From Candidatus Dojkabacteria bacterium (GTDB lineage Bacteria > Patescibacteria > Dojkabacteria > SC72): 64,000 nucleotides of DNA. The translations under genes were made by a program, and so were the position numbers. Under the pieces are notes generated by a model. The model did no database searches. It saw nothing but the letters and a program-made list of their open reading frames with translations, and was not told the DNA's origin. This document shows, piece after piece, positions 43,386 to 52,600 of the stretch. The DNA lies in assembly GCA_023229785.1 (NCBI GenBank), contig JALNYV010000001.1, positions 727,845 through 791,844 on the forward strand. Direction: 5' to 3'. Position 1 is the first letter of the stretch; the number at the start of each line of letters is the position of its first letter.

Positions 43386-43932
43386 TTGGTTTGTATGTTA
43401 TATAAAGGCGAGACCCTTCTGCTTTAGGTCCGGGCTCTATGGTATTATAATCAACAAAATTAGTCAATATATCGGCGAAAACTGATGAAGCAAGCTGAGG
43501 AGGAATTCTTCCTTTCTTTCTTCTTGCTTTCCTCATCATGATTAGTCTCACCTGGTGTCCTCTTGTTAGAAAATCCTTTGCTCTTCTTATCTTTGTCTCT
43601 TTATCATGCACATCTATTACTGGTGAGAACTCAAAGATCTTTAATTCCTTTGTAATAGCCCTTCTTTCTCTTTCTTTCTTCTTTTGCTCATAACTATACT
43701 TAGCATAGTCAATTATTCTGCAAACTGGAGGGGTGGCCATTGGTGAAACCTCAACTAAATCAACTCCAGCCTCACGCGCAAGCCTTAGTGCATCAAAAGT
43801 TTTCATAACCCCGAGGTTTTCTCCTTCTTCGTTTATCACCATCACTTCCATTACCCTAATATACTCATTTCTCCTTGGCCCAAAATCCCTTTTAGGCTTA
43901 TTCCACTGACTTGGCTGATTTATATATGCCAT
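43234..43932 (-). CDS. infC: Translation initiation factor IF-3 with C-terminal extension
   Basis: 232 aa, against about 170-180 in most bacteria. N domain: NEYIRVMEVMVINEEGENLG with ALRLAREAGVDLVEVSPMA. Linker and C domain: YEQKKKERER, KIRRAKDFLTRGHQVRLIMM and a canonical end near GSRLYITYKPNG (about 181). A ~50-residue Lys/Ser/Gln-rich tail follows, lies over the rpmI start and is probably disordered. It lies between thrS (21-nt gap) and rpmI as in E. coli. Confidence 0.92.
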   Translation of the reverse strand: MAYINQPSQWNKPKRDFGPRRNEYIRVMEVMVINEEGENLGVMKTFDALRLAREAGVDLVEVSPMATPPVCRIIDYAKYSYEQKKKERERRAITKELKIFEFSPVIDVHDKETKIRRAKDFLTRGHQVRLIMMRKARRKKGRIPPQLASSVFADILTNFVDYNTIEPGPKAEGSRLYITYKPNGKTENKQNSIKESKTKQPKGESKAESLVQQVSPAPLKDKVVKKVKKKES

Positions 43933-43953
43933 TTATTAATATATTAATTTAAT

Positions 43954-45711
43954 TTATTTTTTACCCTTATTATTTATCTCACTTACTAATTTATCCTTTA
44001 GCTCTGTTTCTTTCATTAGTCCTATCTCCTTTGTGCTTCGGGATCTAACAGAAACCGTTTGAGTATCAATTTCTTTATCTCCTACAATGAGGATATATGG
44101 TACTTTTTCCATCTCATGATCTCTAATTTTTGATTGCAGGGTTTCACTTCTATTATCCATTTCTATTCTCATTCCTGCACTTGCTAAATCATTAACAACT
44201 GTTTGGGCATATTCTAAATGTCTGTCTGCAATTGGAATGACAACGGCGTGAACTGGTGAAATCCAAAGAGGAAATGCTCCACCATAGTGTTCAATTAGAA
44301 TTCCCATAAATCTCTCAAGCGAGCCATAAATTACCCTGTGGACAACAATTGGAGTTACTTTTTTGCCTTCGTTGTCTGTATATTTCAAATCAAAGTTCTT
44401 TGGTAGTTGATAATCTAGTTGAATTGTTCCCATTTGCCACTCTCTTCCAAGTACATCTTTCATTAAAATATCAACTTTAGGCCCATAGAAGGCTCCATCT
44501 CCTTCTAGAACAGTGAATGGTTTTCCTGATTTTTCTAGTACATTTTTTAGTGCTTTTTCAGCTTTTTCCCAGCTTTCTAGGTCTCCCATATACTTTTCAG
44601 GTCTTGTACCCATTCTAAAGGAGTATTCCATGTCAAATAGGCCGTAGAACTTCTCACAGAGCTCAAAAACATGCATGTATTCACTCTCAATCATATCTTC
44701 GGAGATGAAATTATGAGAATCATCTTGTTGGAAAGCTCTCACCCTTAAAAGTCCATTTAAAGTCCCAGATTTCTCATATCTATGTAACCTGTCACAATCA
44801 GATAATCTGAGTGGCAAATCTTTATATGATACCTGTCTACTTTGGAAAACTATCATTGCATTAGGACAATTCATCGCTTTAACACCATATACTTCGTTTT
44901 CACCCATATCAGCGATAAACATATTGTCTTTATAATGTTCCCAGTGTCCTGATATCTTCCATAATTCGCTTTTGTTTATAAGTGGAGAGCATATTTCCTG
45001 GTATCCATACTTCTCATGTTCAGCTCTCCAAAAATCTATTAATTTGTTTAGTATTTTAAGTCCTTTAGGAAGCCAGTACGGCATTCCTGGTGCAGTATCA
45101 TGGAACATAAATAGTCCCAGTTTTGGACCCAGTACTCTATGGTCTCGCTTTTCAGCCTCTTCCATCATTGTGATGTATTTCTGTAGTTCTTCTTCGTTTT
45201 CAAAGGCTAAACCGTATATTCTTGTTAACATTTTCTCCTTCTCATCTCCTCTCCAGTATGCACCAGCAATGCTTCTAAGCTTTATTGCTCCTATTTTTCC
45301 AGTTGATTCAATGTGTGGCCCACGACATAGGTCCATAAACTCATCATTTCCTGTTACAAAGAAACTTAGCTTTTTATCTGGTATTTCTTTTAATAGATCT
45401 AATTTGAATGTTTGATCCTTAGATTCAAAATACTTCTTTGCTTCACTTCTACTTAAGAATTTCTGTTTAAAAGGGATATCATTTTTAATTATCTCTTTCA
45501 TCTCAACTTCGATTTTTATTAAATCTTCTTCAGTTAGGGGGGAAGTAAATTCAATATCGTAGTAGAAGCCATTATCTATTGCTGGCCCTATTCCTAGTTT
45601 TGCATCTGGAAAATATTTTAAGACAGCTTGAGCTAGAACATGAGAAGCAGAGTGTCTCATTTTTTCAATTTCAGGTATCTCTTCAATTATAATTTGTTTT
45701 TTTCTTGGCAT
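43954..45711 (-). CDS. thrS: Threonyl-tRNA synthetase lacking the TGS domain
   Basis: 585 aa. The protein begins almost directly at the editing (N2) domain: MRHSASHVLAQAVL gives HxxxH, and FMDLCRGPHI the second metal site. The ~60-residue N-terminal TGS domain of typical ThrRS is absent. The class II core follows, with the zinc-site Cys in MNCPNAMIVF, motif 2 RVRAFQQDDSHNF and motif 3 GSLERFMGILIEHYGG. The C-terminal anticodon-binding domain is intact. It is first in thrS-infC-rpmI-rplT-pheS-pheT. Confidence 0.95.
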   Translation of the reverse strand: MPRKKQIIIEEIPEIEKMRHSASHVLAQAVLKYFPDAKLGIGPAIDNGFYYDIEFTSPLTEEDLIKIEVEMKEIIKNDIPFKQKFLSRSEAKKYFESKDQTFKLDLLKEIPDKKLSFFVTGNDEFMDLCRGPHIESTGKIGAIKLRSIAGAYWRGDEKEKMLTRIYGLAFENEEELQKYITMMEEAEKRDHRVLGPKLGLFMFHDTAPGMPYWLPKGLKILNKLIDFWRAEHEKYGYQEICSPLINKSELWKISGHWEHYKDNMFIADMGENEVYGVKAMNCPNAMIVFQSRQVSYKDLPLRLSDCDRLHRYEKSGTLNGLLRVRAFQQDDSHNFISEDMIESEYMHVFELCEKFYGLFDMEYSFRMGTRPEKYMGDLESWEKAEKALKNVLEKSGKPFTVLEGDGAFYGPKVDILMKDVLGREWQMGTIQLDYQLPKNFDLKYTDNEGKKVTPIVVHRVIYGSLERFMGILIEHYGGAFPLWISPVHAVVIPIADRHLEYAQTVVNDLASAGMRIEMDNRSETLQSKIRDHEMEKVPYILIVGDKEIDTQTVSVRSRSTKEIGLMKETELKDKLVSEINNKGKK

Positions 45712-45772
45712 ATTGATACTTAAAAAAATAAAATAAAGGTGGAGGTTTGTGAATTTATGAATAAATCACCCA

Positions 45773-45838
45773 TTATCTGGATGTAGGATAAACAACTTTT
45801 AACATCTTCTCTTTTGTTGCACCAAATATCTTGAACAT
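45773..45838 (-). CDS. Possible 21-aa leader ORF upstream of thrS
   Basis: The ORF starts MFKIFGATKEKMLKVV and ends YPTSR before TAA, in the 144-nt rsmD-thrS gap. It contains two Thr codons (ACA, codons 8 and 19). A -10-like TATAAA (45854-45849) lies 10 nt upstream. After its stop comes a hairpin (GTGATTTAT with ATAAATTCAC, one bulge) and a T-rich tract before thrS. This resembles a regulatory leader but is much weaker than the His case. It could be chance. Confidence 0.3.
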   Translation of the reverse strand: MFKIFGATKEKMLKVVYPTSR

Positions 45839-45855
45839 TATGGTTCATTTTATAT

Positions 45856-46596
45856 TTATTTTTTCTTTTTATCAATAATTAATAATGTTATAGCGTTAAG
45901 TCCGAAGTCTATTGTTTCTAGTATCTTTACTTTTTCAAATGTCAGTATATCTAAATGATATCTTCGAGGATGTTTAATAATTAGTACGCCTTTAAATTTC
46001 GCTTTCGGATTTCTAATGCCAGAGAGTAATTCTGCACTCTTGTTTATTATCTCTGCCATTTTTTTTGTTCTTTTTGTGTTGTATAGCTTGTAAGGTGGGT
46101 CTAGAAAGATAATGTCAAAGTAGTTTTCTGTCTTGCTCTGTTTATATAGGTACTCGTCAACCTTCTCTTTGATAATTTCGGTATTTTCTAGTATTCCAAG
46201 TCTTGTACTATTTCCTTTCAGTATTCTTTCAGCGTGCTTACTTGCGTCCACCATGGTAGCCCTAGCTGCTCCCCTACTTATTGCGTCATATGTAAAGCTT
46301 CCACTTCCAGCATATAGATCGAGAATTGTTTTATTGAAGATATCTACTCCTAGAGTATCAAATATCCTAACCTTCATTCTGTCTGTGAGTGGTCGGGTAG
46401 CTCTAGGGATATCAATAGGGAAATTTCTGTATTTCCCTGCTGTTACCCTAACCTGCCCTTTAATTGTTGGCTCTTTACTAAACATTTGTTCTTTTAATAG
46501 CTCCTTTTCCTTTATTTCATACTCTTCCCAAGAATCAACCTTCCATTTGGCTTTAATCTTTCTCAGTTTGCTCCCTGAATTGTCTTTTAAACTCAT
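45856..46596 (-). CDS. rsmD: 16S rRNA m2G966 methyltransferase RsmD-like
   Basis: 246 aa from ATG 46596. The open frame extends upstream into the neighbouring giant gene, but the added residues are not family-like. An N-terminal ~45-residue basic extension precedes the RsmD core: RVTAGKYRNFPI, RPLTDRMKVRIFDTLG, SAM motif LDLYAGSGSFTYDAISRGA and catalytic FLDPPYKLY. It methylates G966-type guanine in 16S rRNA. TATAAT (46609-46604) is 7 nt before the ATG. Confidence 0.9.
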   Translation of the reverse strand: MSLKDNSGSKLRKIKAKWKVDSWEEYEIKEKELLKEQMFSKEPTIKGQVRVTAGKYRNFPIDIPRATRPLTDRMKVRIFDTLGVDIFNKTILDLYAGSGSFTYDAISRGAARATMVDASKHAERILKGNSTRLGILENTEIIKEKVDEYLYKQSKTENYFDIIFLDPPYKLYNTKRTKKMAEIINKSAELLSGIRNPKAKFKGVLIIKHPRRYHLDILTFEKVKILETIDFGLNAITLLIIDKKKK

Positions 46597-46603
46597 AGGT
46601 GCA

Positions 46604-46609
46604 ATTATA
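46604..46609 (-). promoter_or_regulatory. -10 box of rsmD, leaderless type
   Basis: TATAAT on the minus strand, 7 nt before ATG 46596, between the giant gene's stop (46617) and rsmD. No clear -35. Confidence 0.5.
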
Positions 46610-46616
46610 TTGGTTA

Positions 46617-49600
46617 TTAATATATTTGTATACCACCAGCAAACATTGCCTCTGGGTTGGTTGTGCACCAGCTTCCAGTGTAACCTCCATTTGTATATGC
46701 AATTCTGTAGGTATATGTGTGGCCTAGGGAAACAGAGCTATCAGCATATGAGGTTGCGTTTGTAGCTGCCTTATATAGGTCGGTGAAGGCTCCTGCGTCG
46801 ATTTTCTTTTGGATCTGATATCCGTCTTCAAAACTTGTGGTATCTCTCCAGATTACTGTGATACTTGAGCTATCAGTTGCTTTAGAAAGATAACAGCCAG
46901 TTACACTCTCGCCCTTTTTAGTAGTAAATGAGGCTGTTTCAGTTGACCAAGGGCCTCCAAAATCATTTATATCCCAGAATTTAATTCTAACGTAAAAAGT
47001 TGAGCCATCAAATGGAAGAGCAGTTCCTGCATATGTAATATTAGAGCTTCTAGCCCCACTTACAACTGTCATGCTCTGTTTTGTGCTATCCCACATCACA
47101 GTTCCAGTAAAATCAGCTGCAGTATTTACTTCAACTTGATAGCTAGCTGAGTTTTCGGAGTCATAATCAGCATATATGGCTGAAAATGTAGGAGTTGGGG
47201 TTGTGACATTAATAGGATTAGTTGCTCCGTTTGTAAGAATAGAAGTAGGAGCATCAGGGTAGTGATTCATTTCAAATGATCTTAGAGTACTTTGGGTATC
47301 TGACCAGGTATTTGAACCTGTTGGGTCAATAGCATATGTTCTCCAGTAGTAGGTTTGTCCATAAGTGAGAGCACTTGTTGTATAGGTTGCTGTATGGCCA
47401 GTTATGTATGATGTCCCTCCCCCAGCGTCTTGTCCGCTCCAGCCTGTTTGAGAGAGTGTTTGATTAATTCCTGTAATACATCCGGTGGTCATTGCTAAGT
47501 CAGTGCATACATCCATTTTATATTGTAAATCATTACTATCTGTATCAGTTGCAGAGGTAGTGAGTGCAAGTGGCATTAATAGCCCTGTTGCAGTATCAGA
47601 GGGAGAACCATATGATGGAGTGTTTGGTTTTTGGTTAACGGTAAAACTTCTCGCTGTTTGTGTGCCTGACCATGAGTTAATTCCATCTGGGTCAAGTGCG
47701 TATGTTCTCCAGTAGTATGTATGCCCAAGTGTTAGATTACTTGTAGTATATGTTGCAGTATGTCCAGAGATATATGCTGTCCCACCATCAGCGTCCTGTC
47801 CAGACCACCCCGTTTGGCTAAGAGATTGGTCAATTGGAGTTATACAACTTACACTCATTGCTAGGTCATCACACATTTCTATTTTATATTGTAAATAGTC
47901 GCCATCGTTATCAGTTGCAGAGATAGTGAAAGCAAGAGGAAGGGTTACTCCAGTTGCACCACTTGAAGGAGTAAGAAGCGAAGGTGTGTTCGGTGGGTAA
48001 TTGCTCACATAGTCAGTAGTAACAGAGGTGAAGTTGGGAGAGACATTAGTGTCAGAAGAGGTAGTAATGGCTCTGTATTGGAAATACCGGTCTCCTGTAG
48101 AAGAAGTAATAGCTGTACCAGCAGAATTACTCATATATCCAGATGTAGATTTAAAGTCATCAAGCCAAATAGTCCTACCCTCATTTCCATCTGTTAACCT
48201 TAATGTAATATTAGTTATTCCGTCTTTTTGTGTACTAAGTATGTTATGAATATCAAAATACTCTCTTTGCCACTTAAATACAGAGGCATTAACAGTAAAT
48301 CCACCAGAAGGTGCAGTAGAGCCAGTATCCCAAGCAGTAACAGTAGTAGCACCAGTAGATGTAGTAATGGCATTAACAGTACCTTGAGCAATATATTCTG
48401 TACCATCATAATTTTCTTTTACAATGATTTTATCACCAAGGTACATGTTACTTCCCATTGCATTAAGACCGTAGTAAGTGGCATCGACAGTAAATCCTAG
48501 ATCAGAGGTGCTAGTTATTAGATTCCCAGAATCAAGTTTAGCACCAAAATCAATAGTAATTGGATGGGTTCTAGCGCCTACCTCAAATGCTTGTCGGATT
48601 TGGTCGTCGGTACGAGCGGTTTTGGAAATTCTAAATTCATCTATAAGACCATTCCAGAAGTTTGTTCCACTGGAATTACCCATTGTATCTATACTAGTAG
48701 CTGTTCCTTGGGTGTAGGTATTGTTGCCTAGGGTTACTGATGTTGTCGAGAGCAGTCGTCCATTATAGTATGTTTTAACTGTTTTCCCAGTAAAATCTAT
48801 TACTCCTACAAAATAATGCCATTGTCCTGTAGCTAAAGAAGGCAGGTTGGTATAAACAGTTTGAAGAGTGTCTGCGCTGACGCTTCTTGTGGACAATTTT
48901 AATTGGTATGTACCAGCATTATTGTATATTCCCATAGCTAATCCATTGCTTGTTGAATTGATAAATGAACTAAGTAATGAACTTGTTGCACTCGTGGCGG
49001 GTAGGGTTGATAGATTAAACCATGTTTCGATAGTGGCAGCAGAAGATCCATTGAGTTGTGTACCAAGAACGTTGGTACCAAGAGTTAAAAAGTCACTACT
49101 TCCATTAAAGCTTCTTGCTTTCCCAATTTGGCCTTGGGTAAATGTTGTTGTTCCCCCACCGATTGAAGCGTTGTTTCCGTTACCGGATGAATCTTTAAAA
49201 TATGCACCAGTTCCCGCTTGCTCCTCAAGATGCCAGAGTCCAACTGTATTTGTATCTGTTTGATAATTTGCAAACGCACTCTCTCCTACTGTTGCAGAAA
49301 GATATGTTCCTGGCCTGTCTGCTGCTATATAGAATGGAAGAGATATTTTAGAAGAAAGATCTGTTGATGTAATTGTTTTATTAATATAATGATTTCTTCC
49401 TGCACGATAGGCTTCAGCAATTTGTTCGGCCGAACGGGCCACATTGCTGACCTGCACTTCATCGATGGTGCCGCTAAAGTAATATGTATTATTTACGACA
49501 TCTGCACCAATGGCACAATTGCTTGAAGAACCAATGTTTGGTGTCATGGCAACAGAACTTCCCGATGCTGCTCCGTCAACGTAAATTTGTACTGTTCCGG

Positions 49601-52600
49601 CATTATTTACAGCTCCAACATAATGCCACTTTCCGTCTGTAATAGTGACTGTAGAAGATGGACCACCGATGACGGAGAGATCCATTTCAATTTGGTTACT
49701 CGCATTTTGAAATAGAAAGACTCCGTTGTTGGTGGTAGCAGCCCCATACATAATAATTGATCTTCGTGCTCCAGTGGTGGAGGTTTTAATCCAGGAGAAA
49801 ATCGAAAATGAACCAATTCCGGTGGTTGGGGAGAAAGCACAAAGAATTTTATCACTTGTCCCATTAAAATTTCTGGCTTTTCCAGAAAATCCATTTACAA
49901 CGGTGGTGCCTGTTGGCGTGCTGTGCGTTGGACCTATAACCATAGATGCTGGAGTGGTAGTGCCAGAAAGGGAGGTAGTATAGTAAAGAGCAATACGGCC
50001 GACCCCACCAGCACCTGCTGCTCCACCAATCGAACTTCTTGTTCCTCCTGAACCACCAATTGCGGTAAAATTACTGCCAACGGTTATTGCAGTTGCATCG
50101 ATACGAATTGACCCACCCGCCCCTCCACCGCCTGCACCGTTACGACCAGTAGTAGAAGCACCATTGTTTCCTGTAGATGTGACAGATCCATTAATTGCAA
50201 CCGTACTGGCCCCAATATAAATAATACCACCTCCATTTCCGCCATCAGCACCATTTACTGCTCCAGTACCAGCCGAAGCTCCTCCTCCAGCTCCTCCGCT
50301 TCCCAGAAATAAAGTAGTAAGTTGTTCGTTGCCACGGTAACCACCACCACCACCACCCGCTCCTCCTGTACTTGTGTTAAGACATCCTCCTCCACCACTT
50401 CCGCCGGTAGTACCTGATCCAACTTGTCCACCATCACCAACTGCTGCAATACCTGATCCGATAGTTCCGGCTGACCCAGCGTCTCCACCCTTACCTCCTG
50501 CTCCACTATGCCCGCATCCTCCTCCTCCTCCTCCGTTGACCGTTGTATCTCCTGTTGCTCCGCCTAATCCACCAGAGTTACTGCCATCTCCTCCACCTCC
50601 ACCTCCTCCACCTCCTCCTCCATATCCACCACCACCACCACCACCACCACCATCGTTTGCATTACTGGTTGATCCATCTCTTCCACCACCACCACCTCCT
50701 CCACGAACAGCTCCGTTATTGGGAGAGACGTTTGTAACGTCACCAGCGTCACCTCCACCACTAGTACCTATCGTAGATGCTGAACCACCGTTGCCGACGT
50801 ATCCGTCATAACTTTCACCGTTTTGGCTAGCTGCTCCCACCACTCCACCTGCTCCTTTTCTGTATCCAAGGCCAGTAGTCGTAATAGTGCCTCCGCTATT
50901 TACTGTAAGCGTTCCATTTGCTCGAAAGAAAAGAACACCATATTTGGTTCCATCCCAAGTAGTGGCATTTAAGGTAGCAGCTGCAGTGCAACCTCCACCA
51001 GTGTTTCCTCCACAAATGGTAACATTGCCAAAATTAGGAACTCTTTGAATCATGATTTTTTGTGTGGTGCCGTCATATGTATTTTGTAATGTGTTGTCAG
51101 TGAAGTTGAGGGTGTTAGTGCTGATGGAAGATATAATGTGTGTTTCATATTTCCCCACGTTAATGTTATTGCCACTAGTACCCTGAAGATTGATGATTAA
51201 TATTTCATCACCTGCCGTAAGTCCTGTGGGTGTTGTAGAGACAGTAACAGAAGTTTCGCCGGCACTCTCAAGAGTGGTGTCGGAAAAATTTACAGCGTAG
51301 GCAGTGGAACGGGCGCTACTGTTACAGATGGATGAGCCGGCAGTAGCGTCTAAAGTTTTCGTGCCGTTGTTCATAATACAGTCACTATCGTTGCCTGTTC
51401 CTGTATTTATAGTGGGACTTACATAGGTGGAATCTTTCAAATATGCTCCAGTGCCTCCAGTTTCATCGAGGTGCCAGAGGCCAACGGCTGACTCGTCTAT
51501 TTGTGGTGATCCGGAAGCTATCTCTAATGATCCTGATCCTTCAGTCTTTATATTTGATTCGTTGCTACTATTTCCCCACCCAATAGAATTTGGCATAGTA
51601 TATGGAGAAGTTGGGGGTGTAAAATTCCCAGTCCATCGAGCAATACCTTTACTTACCCGAAATTCATCTATCCATCCGTTCCAATAACGCGATGTATATT
51701 CACCGCTTCGACCCACTGCCAGTTTCTTTGATGAGTTGTTAATAGTTACCCCCGTTAAACTTGCTGTGGTGGCTCCGACTGTTCCATCTATATATACTTT
51801 TAATGTATTACCTTGTCGAATCAATGCAATATGATGCCAAACACTATCAGCGACATTTACAGTTGCAGTTGCCGAATAAGTAGTTGTTCCAGAAACAACA
51901 TCAGCTCTTACTCTACTTGGCGAAGTCATGGTCAATATTTCAAATGAAAAATCAGAGTTGGCTGCACCTGTACTATCTACTTGTCCGCACGGTTTGTTGG
52001 TTGCTGAAGCAGTTTTTATCCAGAAATCAACAGTAAATTCGCCACTACCAAAATTGAAATCTTCACTGTCAGGGGTATCAACCCAGTCATCTGTGCCATC
52101 AAATAAACCAGACGATGAACCTAATTCTTTATCAGCAGTATCGAGTTGGGCGTGATTGTTTGCTGTCCATGTTCTTCCAGCTTCGTCGGTGAATGTGGTG
52201 GAAGTGTCTGCGCCTTCCATGTGAAGAAGTGCTTTAGTGTATGGGGCTGATGAATAATCTTGGATCCAGTTAGCGGAATCGGAATCCATGCTTGCAACGG
52301 CAGTTTCCCCGCTTGTAGGGATCCAAGCATCCCAAGTACCATCATTTGGAGTAGCTGTTGTCCCTACCCTTGTTTGAAACTCTATATTTCCTGCTTGGTA
52401 GTTACTTAATACCTCTGCTGCAGTTAACGCTCTTGAATATATCCTTGTAGAATCAATCCCTCCACCAAAATATTGAGGATATCCACTATATCCATTTTGT
52501 CCAAAATATAATCCAATGGTAGAATATCCAATTGATCCAGTTTTAGCTACAGAACTAACTTGTATTCCGTTTACAAATAGTCGCATATTAGAACCATCAT

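Noticed and set aside
46597..46668. N-terminal extension of rsmD
   Set aside because: The added residues overlap the end of giant gene 1 and are not family-like. A TATAAT 7 nt before ATG 46596 supports the shorter form.
50374..50811. Pro-rich ORF on the plus strand (and similar ones nearby)
   Set aside because: It is the antisense shadow of the Gly-rich block of giant protein 1; GGN codons read as CCN on the other strand.
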